From Thermoguttaceae bacterium (GTDB lineage: Bacteria; Planctomycetota; Planctomycetia; Pirellulales; Thermoguttaceae), in the NCBI GenBank assembly GCA_017447865.1, contig JAFSMO010000034.1, positions 62,001 to 126,000 on the forward strand: DNA of 64,000 bases, read 5' to 3'. The notes beneath the pieces are model-generated. The model searched no databases. It was given only the letters and a program-made list of their open reading frames with translations, and was not told where the DNA came from. The translations under genes and the position numbers were made by a program. This document shows positions 35,257 to 44,369 of the stretch, in pieces (position 1 is the stretch's first letter; each line of letters begins with the position of its first letter).

Positions 35257-35422
35257 GGCCCCGCGGATCAGGCGGATGAGGCGGATTAAGGCGGATTGGG
35301 TTTTAAAATTTTTAAATTTAAATCATTCAAAGTTTTGAGTGTTCGCCTCATTGGGAAGGGATTCCATTTAATATTCAAAAAATCCGCCTTAATCCGCCCC
35401 ATCCGCCTAATCCGCGGGGCCT
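35257..35422. repeat. Large foldback repeat family R3 (GGCGGAT)
   Basis: GGCCCCGCGGATCAGGCGG and following GGCGGATT units (35257-35297) are inverted at 35381-35422 (AATCCGCCTTAATCCGCC to TCCGCGGGGCC). Arms are about 40 bp, imperfect; the loop is about 80 bp. One arm of this element also occurs at 24314-24375. It fills most of the gap before the GH106-like gene. Confidence 0.85.
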
Positions 35423-35563
35423 ATAGTCGCTGGAGTTTGCAGTGAGTGGGGCGTGAACTTTGGGCTGGTCCTTTTTTCCCATTTTGCCCAGCTCGTCATT
35501 TGGCCTCACCGTCAAAAAAAACGTTCCAATTTTTATTCCTCAGCCATCCACTCAGGAGTTTTT

Positions 35564-37534
35564 ATGAATCACCGATTTTTCATCCCCGCCGGTCTTTGGG
35601 CGATCGTGCTTTTGCTTTGCGGAGCCCTTTTGCAGGCCGAAGAAACGAACGGGCCGGAGGACTTTTTCAGCCGGTTCCAAAACCCGCCGCGCGACTGCTC
35701 GGTCATGCCGTTCTGGTTCTGGAACGACGTGCTCGACGACGCCGAGATCCGGCGGCAAATCGCTGATTTTGAGGCCCACGGCGTGTACGGCTTCGTCATT
35801 CACCCGCGGATCGGCCTCCCGCAGGACTCCGGCTGGATGTCGCCGCGGCTCCTGGAAGCGATGCGCGTGGCGCTCGAGGAGGCGCGAAGCCGCAAAATGT
35901 ACGTCATTCTGTACGACGAGGGCATGTACCCGTCCGGCTCCTCAGCGGGCCAGGTCGCCGAGAAGAATCCACGTTTTGCCGCCCGCGGCCTTTTCCAGGT
36001 CGAACTGAAAGAGGGCGAGGAAGCGCAGGAGCACCCGCAGGAACTCTGGGACCTGATCACGGTTTTGGACCGTCCCGACGGGAAGCGCGTGGCGATCTAC
36101 GAGCGCCCCTCCGGCGGCGTGATCCGCGGTCTGCACTACATCAACGAGGAGTCCGGCCGCCCGCAGGAATTCCTCCCCAAGGCGGGGGACATTTTGTCGC
36201 CGGAGGCCGTCGCGTGCTTTATGGAGCTCGTTTACGACCGCTACTACGCGGAGTTTGCCGAGTTTTTCCAAGACGGGACCGTCATGGCGATTTTCACCGA
36301 CGAGCCGTCCGAACTGGGCCGCGGGGCGCAGCGCGGCGTGGTTCCGGGAAACGCCCGGGCGCTGAAGCGCGTGAGTGAGCTGCTCGGCTACGACTTCACG
36401 CCGTACCTGGCCGACCTCTGGGACGCGAAAACGCCCGAGGCGCAGAAACGCCGCCGCGACTACTTCCGGGCCGTTCATCAGGTCCTGATCGAGACGTACT
36501 ACGAAAAACTCTCCGCGTGGTGCAAGGCGCACGGGATCGCCCTTTGCGGCCACCCGGCAAACTCCAACGACCTGGCATCCGAGCGCGTGTTCCAAATCCC
36601 CGGTCAGGACATCGTGTGGCGGTACGTCGAGCCAGGCGACAAAGCGATCAGCGGCGAGCACTCGACCAACGCGAAAGCCGCCTCGAGCGCCATGACCAAT
36701 TTCGGCCGGACGCGGAACCTGAACGAGCTTTACGGCGCCTACGGCCACAATCTGACGTTTGAAGAGGTGAAATGGCTCGCGAATTGGGTCCTGATCCGCG
36801 GGCAGAATCTCCTCGTCCCGCACGCGTTTTACTACTCGGTGCGAGGCCCGCGCCTCGAGGAGCGTCCGCCGGACGTGGGGCCGAACTCGGCGTGGTGGAA
36901 CGACGGTTTCCGGGAGTACGCCGACGCGTGCCGGCGCATCTCGTGGCTGAACACGGGAACGCCGGTGATCCACGTCGCGGTGCTGACGGACGGCGTGGCG
37001 GTCCCGGACGCTCCGTGCCGGCCGCTCTTTGAAAACCAGCTCGACTTCAACTACGTGCAGATGGAGCAGGCGCTGGCCGACGGTTACGCCGACGCTGAGG
37101 GGCTTCATCTGGCCGGGCAGACGTACAAGGCGGTCGTTTTGCCCTGCATGGGGGACCGGGAGCCGCAGGGGTTCCGCGAGTCGAAAATGATGAAAACGCT
37201 CGAAGCGTCCGGCCGGCTCATGAGCTGGACCTGGAATGCGAACGCCTTCGCCGAAAAGGCCGCGCAGCTGGTCCACGACGGGAATTCCGACGTGGTGCGG
37301 GTTTCCGGAACGAACGCCTCCGCGATCCGGCTCCGTCAGGAACGTCTGATGGGGGTCGAGTGCGTCCTCCTCTTTAACGAGAAGGACCAGCCCGCGGAGA
37401 TCACACTCGCCAACCTGCCCGCCGGGAAACGTTTTTGGCTCGATGCCGCGACGGGGGAGAAAACGCCCTGCGAGTCGGTGGAGAAAATCACGTTTGGGAA
37501 GTTCGAGATGAAAATTCTGGCGGTCAAGCCGTAA
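35564..37534 (+). CDS. Secreted GH106-like glycoside hydrolase
   Basis: AGGAG (35554-35558) lies five bases before the ATG at 35564. This start gives a signal peptide at 1-25 (FIPAGLWAIVLLLCGALLQA), so I prefer it to the longer frame from 35453. The product has 656 residues. The features PFWFWNDVLDDAEIRRQI, GVYGFVIHPRIGLP, LYDEGMYPSGSSAGQ and NELYGAYGHNLTFEE resemble rhamnosidase family GH106 and related large glycoside hydrolases. TDEPSELG is a possible acidic active-site segment. It is shorter than typical GH106 enzymes (about 900-1100), so the C-terminal beta domains may be missing or reduced. The probable role is release of rhamnose or a related sugar from plant glycans outside the cytoplasm; the substrate is inferred. 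Confidence 0.75.
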   Translation: MNHRFFIPAGLWAIVLLLCGALLQAEETNGPEDFFSRFQNPPRDCSVMPFWFWNDVLDDAEIRRQIADFEAHGVYGFVIHPRIGLPQDSGWMSPRLLEAMRVALEEARSRKMYVILYDEGMYPSGSSAGQVAEKNPRFAARGLFQVELKEGEEAQEHPQELWDLITVLDRPDGKRVAIYERPSGGVIRGLHYINEESGRPQEFLPKAGDILSPEAVACFMELVYDRYYAEFAEFFQDGTVMAIFTDEPSELGRGAQRGVVPGNARALKRVSELLGYDFTPYLADLWDAKTPEAQKRRRDYFRAVHQVLIETYYEKLSAWCKAHGIALCGHPANSNDLASERVFQIPGQDIVWRYVEPGDKAISGEHSTNAKAASSAMTNFGRTRNLNELYGAYGHNLTFEEVKWLANWVLIRGQNLLVPHAFYYSVRGPRLEERPPDVGPNSAWWNDGFREYADACRRISWLNTGTPVIHVAVLTDGVAVPDAPCRPLFENQLDFNYVQMEQALADGYADAEGLHLAGQTYKAVVLPCMGDREPQGFRESKMMKTLEASGRLMSWTWNANAFAEKAAQLVHDGNSDVVRVSGTNASAIRLRQERLMGVECVLLFNEKDQPAEITLANLPAGKRFWLDAATGEKTPCESVEKITFGKFEMKILAVKP

Positions 37535-37561
37535 CGATTCAAGAGTTTAGGAAAAAAGAAA

Positions 37562-38101
37562 ATGGGATTGATCCATACACCAGAGCCGGTCCTTCCGATC
37601 ACGGCCGTTTTTACGCACTACCCCGACGCGATCGACTGGGCGAGGGAGAAAATCAGGGCGAACTGGGGCAAAATCGTGCTGGAAAGCGAGGCGTTTCCGT
37701 TCGAGCAGACACACTACTACGACGCTTCAATGGGGCCGCGCCTGAAGAAGATCTTCTTCGCGATGGAGCCGCTCATCGACCCGAGCCAGCTCGCTGAGAT
37801 GAAGAACCAGTCGAACCATTGGGAGGAGGAGTACTCGCGGGAATTCCCGAAAGATGAGGAGCGGCCGCTGAACATCGACCCGGGATTCATCGATCTGGCG
37901 AAGCTGATCCTTGCGTCCTCGAAAGACTTTTACCACCGGATCTACATCGGTCAGGGGATCTTCGCCGAGATCACGCTGCGCTTCACGAAGGGGCAGTGGA
38001 CCGACTTCCCGTGGACCTTCCCCGACTATCGCGAGACGACGTACCACCCGTTCTTCATGCAATGCCGCGAGAAACTGCGGGAATTGCGCGACGCGAAATA
38101 A
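37562..38101 (+). CDS. DUF4416 family protein
   Basis: The 179-residue soluble protein starts MGLIHTPEPVLPITAVFTH and has the conserved segments FEQTHYYDASMGPRLKKIFFAMEPLI, LNIDPGFIDLAKLILASSKDFYHRIYIGQGIFAEITLRF and FPDYRETTYHPFF. This pattern is that of DUF4416, a family of unknown function found in planctomycetes and other anaerobes. It follows the GH106-like gene after 27 bp and may be co-transcribed. Its stop lies 15 bp from that of the convergent CPBP gene. Confidence 0.85.
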   Translation: MGLIHTPEPVLPITAVFTHYPDAIDWAREKIRANWGKIVLESEAFPFEQTHYYDASMGPRLKKIFFAMEPLIDPSQLAEMKNQSNHWEEEYSREFPKDEERPLNIDPGFIDLAKLILASSKDFYHRIYIGQGIFAEITLRFTKGQWTDFPWTFPDYRETTYHPFFMQCREKLRELRDAK

Positions 38102-38116
38102 ACCCGGCCGAAACGT

Positions 38117-38983
38117 TTAAAGGAAATTGTACAGCAGGAAAAAATCCAACCCGATTCCCAAAGTCGCGTGCATCAGGAGACTCGGCAGAATGGACCGGGA
38201 CCGATAAACAAAGAAGCCCCAAAGGATTCCACCTCCGATCGCTCCCAGAGTTTCCACCATGGGGTGTGGACCGAGGTGCGCGAGCGTGGAAAAGGCCGTT
38301 CCGATCAGAATCGCATTGAAGCAGCCGACGCTCCGTTCCGTTCCGAGCTGCAAAAATCCCCTGAAGAAAAATTCCCAGCTCACATAATAAAGCAGAGCGT
38401 ACATTACGAAATAAATCATCAGAAACGCACGTCCCTCCACAATGCTCGAGTTTCCGCCCAGGATCCAGGGATTGTACGGGTACGTGGAGAAATAGTGAAC
38501 ACTTTCTCCAGACAGCCAGGTCACCAGAATGCTCAAGGGCACAAATATCAGAGTAAGATTTCGCACCCGATACAAAATTCCGGTTGAAAACCCATAATCG
38601 GAAAGTTTTTCCCGAAAGAGGAATTTCACGAAAAACATTGGCAAAAGACCGAAAAGCAAAAATGCCCCCCACAGCTGCTGGGAATCCAGAAGCAGGAAGA
38701 TCATCCGCTCTGCAGGCGAAAACGAAGCGCAATTTGGCTGGTTCAGCACCACTTTCCCGGCGGCATCCAGCTCAAAAAGACGCGGGGCCTGCGGTATGTA
38801 CGACCAAAGTACAACCGCCAGGACCGCGTAAAACAGAATGAACGTGCTTTTTACCTGCTTCCTTCGGAAATAGCCAAGGAAGTACCCGATAATCGTCCAT
38901 TCCTGCCCAAAGCCGGAGTGACGGGGGTTTATCAGGGGGAATTTATCCTGCTGCGGTTGAGTCGAGGGTGAAATGTTGCTCAT
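38117..38983 (-). CDS. CPBP-family intramembrane metalloprotease
   Basis: The 288-residue membrane protein has about seven hydrophobic segments. CPBP motif 1 is WEFFFRG (Glu204 and Arg208; the usual first glutamate of EExxxR is Trp here), motif 2 is STLAHLG and motif 3 is LMHATLG. These Glu and His residues form the metal site of Abi/CAAX-type proteases, which process proteins within the membrane. The Trp change is common in divergent members. The substrate is unknown. A region of about 30 residues precedes the first helix. The gene is convergent to the DUF4416 gene. Confidence 0.8.
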   Translation of the reverse strand: MSNISPSTQPQQDKFPLINPRHSGFGQEWTIIGYFLGYFRRKQVKSTFILFYAVLAVVLWSYIPQAPRLFELDAAGKVVLNQPNCASFSPAERMIFLLLDSQQLWGAFLLFGLLPMFFVKFLFREKLSDYGFSTGILYRVRNLTLIFVPLSILVTWLSGESVHYFSTYPYNPWILGGNSSIVEGRAFLMIYFVMYALLYYVSWEFFFRGFLQLGTERSVGCFNAILIGTAFSTLAHLGPHPMVETLGAIGGGILWGFFVYRSRSILPSLLMHATLGIGLDFFLLYNFL

Positions 38984-39083
38984 TTTTTTAAATCAATTCA
39001 AGGATCCCGGCCCGGCGATAAACACCCTGACCTTCTAATGCCAATTCAATTTCAATGAAATACGGAACCTGGATTTTCTTCGA

Positions 39084-40142
39084 TCAAAAATGCAACCCAG
39101 CCTGCAAAATGAACCCGGGATTCAAACGATAGGATCCGGCTCCTTTATTGAAATAAAGTTCACGCGCAAACGAACCGCCAAACTCGAAGAAACCGATTCC
39201 GTTGGCGGGTCCTCTCCAATCGAATCCAAACAGGACTCTGTAGTCGTTATAGTCTTTTCGGAATGTCCCTTCGTCTGTTTTTACCGTCCAGCTTCCTCCG
39301 CCATACTCGCCTCGCGCGAACAGACTCATGTCCTTCAAAACGGCATTTACCGGGCGATATGTGATACGCGGATTGGGGAAGAGAATCTGAAATTCCCACC
39401 GGTCATTTGGCGTCCAGATCACACCGCCCGAGGGCAAGAGGGTATAACGAACACGATCCAAAACCCAGACTCCGATTTTGGCCTTAATGTTGTTCGTCAC
39501 ATCCAGGGAAAGGTACGCCCAGCTCGGGAAACGAAAAGTTCTGCTCGTGAAATCTTTAAAGTCACCATAAACACCCACACTGAAGAAAAAGTCAAAATCC
39601 AGCGGGGTGGCCATCTTGTTAAGCTGAAATTTCGGGAGCCAGCGCAGCCCCAGGGAAAAGTCAAACTCGTTCGACGTAAAACTTTCATAACTGCCCAAAA
39701 CATTCCCTTTCGGGCCATTGAAAAGATTCATCGCAAAACGAGGCTCAAAAAACAGCGCGTTTTCCTGTCTGGCAAAATACGGGAGCGGCATGTCCAGACA
39801 AACGTCGAAGCGGAAAAGTCCCATTTTCTTTTCCCCTGAACCCGACGCGATCCACGTCACATCCAGCCCCAAATTCTGAATGAATTTGATTCCATCCTCA
39901 CCGCCAAAAGACAGGGAGTTAAACGAGTTGGATGGGGGATTCTTCAACAGCGGACCACCGGATGACGCCGGGGCCTGGTAAGGGTCCTGAATCGCCAGTG
40001 CAGAGGAACCCGGAGGTGCCGGAGGTGGGGGAAGCGTCGAACTCCCGGCTCCAACCTGTGCATACACGATGAAACCCGGGACGTTCATAACAAACGCCAA
40101 AAGGAAAAAAATTACACGAATTGGAACTGGATATGATTTCAT
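39084..40142 (-). CDS. Putative outer-membrane beta-barrel protein
   Basis: The 352-residue protein starts with a signal peptide (residues 1-29, RVIFFLLAFVMNVPGFIVYAQ). A Pro/Ala/Ser-rich linker follows (LPPPPAPPGSSALAIQDPYQAP, about 38-60). The rest has alternating strands with many F, Y, W and G (FDVCLDMPLPYFARQENALFFEPRF, RFPSWAYLSLDVTNNIKAKI) and ends in AGLHF, an aromatic C-terminus as in outer-membrane barrels. I do not recognise a named family. A weak promoter is at 40182-40210. Confidence 0.6.
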   Translation of the reverse strand: MKSYPVPIRVIFFLLAFVMNVPGFIVYAQVGAGSSTLPPPPAPPGSSALAIQDPYQAPASSGGPLLKNPPSNSFNSLSFGGEDGIKFIQNLGLDVTWIASGSGEKKMGLFRFDVCLDMPLPYFARQENALFFEPRFAMNLFNGPKGNVLGSYESFTSNEFDFSLGLRWLPKFQLNKMATPLDFDFFFSVGVYGDFKDFTSRTFRFPSWAYLSLDVTNNIKAKIGVWVLDRVRYTLLPSGGVIWTPNDRWEFQILFPNPRITYRPVNAVLKDMSLFARGEYGGGSWTVKTDEGTFRKDYNDYRVLFGFDWRGPANGIGFFEFGGSFARELYFNKGAGSYRLNPGFILQAGLHF

Positions 40143-40482
40143 CGTTCTGGATTTTACCCCAAAAAAAAATTGTTTATCTCTCTTGTAGCCGATTTTGGGT
40201 TTTAAAGCAAGACGATTTCCGGAAATTTTTTAAAAAAAATTTTTTTATGGAGATCCTGGTATTTTCTGTTTATTATTTTATTTTTTGCGCATTCATTGCA
40301 AGGCGAATTTCGATTAAAGATTTCTACAAATATCATTTACAATAATTGAATTTATATCTATTTTTCAAAAATCTCTTATATTGATTTCATTTCTAAACGA
40401 TAATAAACAAAAGTACTGTAGAGTTATTCTATGGTTTTGGTCGGACAGGATGCCCAAACACCTAAAATGAAAGGATTCAGTA
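40143..40482. other. AT-rich intergenic region without a clear gene
   Basis: The 340 bp are markedly AT-rich, with A and T runs (ATTTTTTAAAAAAAATTTTT near 40225). A possible minus-strand promoter is TTGCTT (40210-40205), 17 bp, TACAAG (40187-40182). For the autotransporter gene only AAAGGA (40470-40475) before its ATG is convincing. I see no promoter of the common type for it. Confidence 0.4.
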
Positions 40483-43400
40483 ATGAAACAAAATCTGAAA
40501 CAGAAATCTGTCAGGAGCAAGGCGTGGCAATGTCTTTGTACTAACCTTGCGGGACTCGGCATGGCGGCGATTCTGTGGAATTCCAGCCTCTTCATTCCAT
40601 CGGCTCAGGCGGATGTTTTTACTGCCAATTTTACCCCTGGGACATTAGATGATGATTATAATACCCCAACCAGGAATTTTACTCCCGACGAAGAAAACGC
40701 TGTTAGACGAGCCTTGGCCTACGTCAATAGTGTCGTAGTAAAATCAGCTGACAATACAACTCATGAGATCCGCTTTTTGATTCATGATTATACCGACCTT
40801 TCTGAACCAGCGAATCATAAAGGTTTCGATTCATACCTAACAAACGCTCATGCAAATTACGATGTTGATAAAGGTCTTCATATTTGTTATAATGAGTTCG
40901 ATTTGGAATTGTGGAAAAAATATCCAAAGTGGGAAGAAAAGTGGGCGATATCAGAGAGAACTTGGAGCCTTAAGGAATGTACGCAATTTATGAATGGCGC
41001 TCCTTCAATGCAAGCTACTTCAATCCATGAAATGGCCCATAACCTTGGAATGACTTTTACTACATATATCGTCAATAAGGATGACAGTAAACTTAGTGTG
41101 GACACAGCATGGTCAAACCAGATTATCGGAATTCTGCCAAGTGGGGGAATAGACACTCGTAGTCTTGATGGAATTCATACAAACTCTGGAGCGGATAATT
41201 TAAACCAAAGGTTAGCGGAAGGCGTCCGTTACTACTTTACGGGAAACGAAGCAACAAAAGTTTATGGCGATTACTGGGTAACAAATTCTACCGCTTATTT
41301 GCCTGTTGAAAATGCACATGATTATGGTTATGTATTTCAGAGTGGATCTACATTGTCTCATAGCTATACCCGTTTTGGTCGTTTAAACGCTTACTCTGAA
41401 GAACCCTTAAGACCATTTTACAATGAAGCAGAATTAGCCCTTTTGAAGGACGTTGGCAATACGGTCAATATTCGACAGCAATTTGGACGTTCCTTATATC
41501 AGGAAAACAAATCGGAAGTAAGCGTAACAAACACTCAAAATTACGGCGCCAACTGGAATGAAGCAGATCAAACCTATGATAATACTCCTAATACAGCGCT
41601 TTATGGAATTGGGCTTCATATCGTTGGAGATCGTTATAATGTTACCCAGGCGGCAAATCTTTTGGCTGACGGGAAAAATGGAACCGGCATCCGTGTGGAA
41701 GGAACAGGAAATACTGTTACAATCAATCCAAGCGTCCGTGTAACCGGAAATGGAGAAAACGGAATCGGCGTGTTGGCAACTCATGGAAATGACAACATTC
41801 TGAACAACCGCGGAACCATAGAAGCAACGGGAACGAATGGCACCGCTGTTTATTTAAATTATGGTTCATGGACAGATCCTTCGGACAACAGTTATTCCGT
41901 AGAAGGCGGATTAAAAACCTTCGACAATACTGGAACCATCAATGCTGGCGCGGCTAATAACGCGATTTTAATAAATAACCAGAATGCTAGCTTGACCATC
42001 AATATTATGGGAGGTGCCATCACTGGAAACATTACTTCAAAAGATGCAGAGTGGTCGACGTCCCTGACTTTTGGCAAGCAGGCAGATGCGAATGGCATGT
42101 CAACCGAAACCGGGAATGCGGCTTTCAATATGACGTACGCAGGCAACATCGATGGAAAAGATGGAATTGAGCTTGAACAATGGGGGGGAAATCTTACCCT
42201 TACAGGTTCTGTAATAGAAGTTAACGATTTATTCATTTCCTGTAATTCAAATGCCGCAAATTCCACTTTTAACGCACCAGGTTCCATTAATGTCAAAAGT
42301 AATGTTGAACTGGGTAATAGGTCACAAACCGTCATTTATGATGGAAAATCCACAGGTTCTCTCGTTAGTTCTTATATTAACAACAAGACGAATTCCACAA
42401 TTCAAAACGTTGATTTGATTCAAACCATTTTTCTTACCAACTCCGGGAATATGAACAACGTTTCCACTGTCGATTCAGATAATTTCCAAAACAATGGGGA
42501 TATCACAGTCGGAGAAACGGGTTCTGTAAGCACGATGAATGTCGAAGGACACATGGTCAACACCGGGACATTAAATATCGACGCGAACCTTCAGGCCGCT
42601 CCTGTCTCTGGGACTACTGCCGACTTGATCAACGTCAGCAAGAATGGATCGATGATTACAAGCGATGGAACAGTAACCATTGAAGGCGGATGGGTGTATG
42701 TCAACGAACTCAATTCCACCGGGAGCAGCTACTACCGCGCGGGTATTAACCACAATATCATTGAAACCGAGGAGGGAGTCAAAGTCATTCATGAATTGAA
42801 TGCGAAGGAAACCGGATTCGACATTCCGCTCTTCAAACCGGTGATCGGCCATGATGACAAAAACGTCTGGATCAGCCTGCAGCGTGACTTCCTTTACGGT
42901 CCTGCCGGGGAGACGGAAAATCAGAAAGAAATCGGAAACTACCTCGACGAGATCGGCAAAACGCCCAATCCCGATGGGGACCTGTTCACGGTGCTTCTCC
43001 AACTGGATGGTCTGAATGCAGACAAAAAAACCGGTGTCGTTTCCGAGCGCGCACTCGAGGCTCTCGACGAAATGTCCGGTGCCGTTTATGGGACCGTGAG
43101 CTCCCTGGCGAACCAGCACTCGACGATGATCAATAATTCTCTTGCGAAACATTTGAGAGATTGGAGTCCTTGTGCCATCCTGGACAGCGGCTGGAATGTG
43201 TGGGCTGAAGCCTACGGAATGGGTGGAAATGCCAAACACGACGGGAACGCGAATGGTTACAATTACAGCGTAGCCGGTACACTCGTCGGAATCGATCACG
43301 AAATTCTCGTCGATGGACATATCGGCGCATATTTCGCAGCAGGGGCAACAAACGCCAACATCAAAGGGCTTTCCGAGTCAGCTGATTCAACGGATATTTT

Positions 43401-44037
43401 CGCCGGTGGATACATTAACCTCAAAGATACCGGTATATGGTACACCACCATCTTCGGAGGAATTGGATACAGCAATTATGAGGTGGAACGCCATTTCACG
43501 TTCATTCCGCGCGATAATAAAAGTGAGTTTGATTCATGGCAAGTCAACGCCTATGTGGAGCGAGGAATTAATCTCTCCTTCTCCAACCTCTGGATCCTTC
43601 AGCCCTTTGCCGGACTTCAGTTCATTAGAACAGAACGTGATTCCATTCAGGAAGAAGGGGCTGACCTCCTCGACCTGACCGTTGAAGAGGCAAATATGAG
43701 TTCACTCCGCAGCCTGTTCGGTATTAAACTGGCCACTTCAAACTGCGCGACGGGACGTAAACTGAACGGCCAGGTGAGTGCTGCCTGGATGCATGAGTAC
43801 ATTGATGCCTCTTCCACGTTCTCCGCTCAGATGTCCAACCCGGGAGGGGCGTATTTCGAATCCTCGCCATCCTTCGTCATTCGTGGACATAATGATGGGC
43901 GCGACTGGTTTGTCACCGGACTCGGATTAAACTATGCTTTTACGGATAACCTGAAGATTTTCGGTGGATACGATTGCATGATTAATGGAGTCGGAGCGAT
44001 GCACATGGGAAATCTCGGCCTGGAATTCAACTGGTGA
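40483..44037 (+). CDS. Autotransporter with an N-terminal HExxH segment
   Basis: The 1184-residue type V secreted protein has a long signal region (residues 1-44, ending SAQADVF). Residues about 50-320 contain SIHEMAHNLGMT with His182, Glu183, His186 and Gly189, a zinc-metallopeptidase HExxHxxG signature. Position 192 is Phe, where metzincins have the third His, so another ligand would be needed. Residues about 330-830 are an N/T/G-rich beta-helical passenger. Residues about 895-1184 are an autotransporter barrel (GYNYSVAGTLVGIDH, YINLKDTGIWYT, QVNAYVERGI) ending in LEFNW. The 5' two thirds of the gene are much more AT-rich than the 3' part, which suggests a mosaic origin. It has no PEP-CTERM signal, unlike the other giant proteins here. 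Confidence 0.88.
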   Translation: MKQNLKQKSVRSKAWQCLCTNLAGLGMAAILWNSSLFIPSAQADVFTANFTPGTLDDDYNTPTRNFTPDEENAVRRALAYVNSVVVKSADNTTHEIRFLIHDYTDLSEPANHKGFDSYLTNAHANYDVDKGLHICYNEFDLELWKKYPKWEEKWAISERTWSLKECTQFMNGAPSMQATSIHEMAHNLGMTFTTYIVNKDDSKLSVDTAWSNQIIGILPSGGIDTRSLDGIHTNSGADNLNQRLAEGVRYYFTGNEATKVYGDYWVTNSTAYLPVENAHDYGYVFQSGSTLSHSYTRFGRLNAYSEEPLRPFYNEAELALLKDVGNTVNIRQQFGRSLYQENKSEVSVTNTQNYGANWNEADQTYDNTPNTALYGIGLHIVGDRYNVTQAANLLADGKNGTGIRVEGTGNTVTINPSVRVTGNGENGIGVLATHGNDNILNNRGTIEATGTNGTAVYLNYGSWTDPSDNSYSVEGGLKTFDNTGTINAGAANNAILINNQNASLTINIMGGAITGNITSKDAEWSTSLTFGKQADANGMSTETGNAAFNMTYAGNIDGKDGIELEQWGGNLTLTGSVIEVNDLFISCNSNAANSTFNAPGSINVKSNVELGNRSQTVIYDGKSTGSLVSSYINNKTNSTIQNVDLIQTIFLTNSGNMNNVSTVDSDNFQNNGDITVGETGSVSTMNVEGHMVNTGTLNIDANLQAAPVSGTTADLINVSKNGSMITSDGTVTIEGGWVYVNELNSTGSSYYRAGINHNIIETEEGVKVIHELNAKETGFDIPLFKPVIGHDDKNVWISLQRDFLYGPAGETENQKEIGNYLDEIGKTPNPDGDLFTVLLQLDGLNADKKTGVVSERALEALDEMSGAVYGTVSSLANQHSTMINNSLAKHLRDWSPCAILDSGWNVWAEAYGMGGNAKHDGNANGYNYSVAGTLVGIDHEILVDGHIGAYFAAGATNANIKGLSESADSTDIFAGGYINLKDTGIWYTTIFGGIGYSNYEVERHFTFIPRDNKSEFDSWQVNAYVERGINLSFSNLWILQPFAGLQFIRTERDSIQEEGADLLDLTVEEANMSSLRSLFGIKLATSNCATGRKLNGQVSAAWMHEYIDASSTFSAQMSNPGGAYFESSPSFVIRGHNDGRDWFVTGLGLNYAFTDNLKIFGGYDCMINGVGAMHMGNLGLEFNW

Positions 44038-44080
44038 TGATCTGATTCACTTCGTTGCGGACTTCCATCGGGAAAGCCCA

Positions 44081-44146
44081 TTAAACAAGGATTTCCACGG
44101 ATCAAAAAGTTTTACACGATTTTGATCTGTGGAAATCTGCGTTTAA
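44081..44146. repeat. Foldback repeat family R4 (CACGGATT), copy B
   Basis: TTAAACAAGGATTTCCACGG (from 44081) is inverted at 44120-44146 (GATCTGTGGAAATCTGCG, TTTAA), with several mismatches. Related to 24444-24583. It follows the autotransporter gene and may end its transcript. Confidence 0.75.
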
Positions 44147-44299
44147 ATCACATGAAGAGGTGGGATAGGGGATGGTCCCGGACAAACCGCCCTTTCCCCA
44201 TTTTGGCACGTTCGCATACGGGCCCTGATTTCAAATGAAATTCCTGAATTAATTCTCAAAAATTTCCAGGAAAATTTTTCTTTTTTTTCAAAAAGGCGC

Positions 44300-44327
44300 T
44301 TGCTTTTTGAGAGATTTGGATTAAAAT
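44300..44327 (+). promoter_or_regulatory. Promoter for the 44370 PEP-CTERM gene
   Basis: TTGCTT (44300-44305), 16 bp, TAAAAT (44322-44327). The ATG is 43 bp downstream. Confidence 0.65.
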
Positions 44328-44369
44328 GAAAGAGGTTACTCAGTTTCGTATTTTTTGGGAGATGAGCAA

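Noticed and set aside
40121..40345. 74-codon open frame in the AT-rich gap before the autotransporter
   Set aside because: It overlaps the start of the minus-strand barrel gene, has no ribosome binding site and reads as random hydrophobic AT-rich codons.
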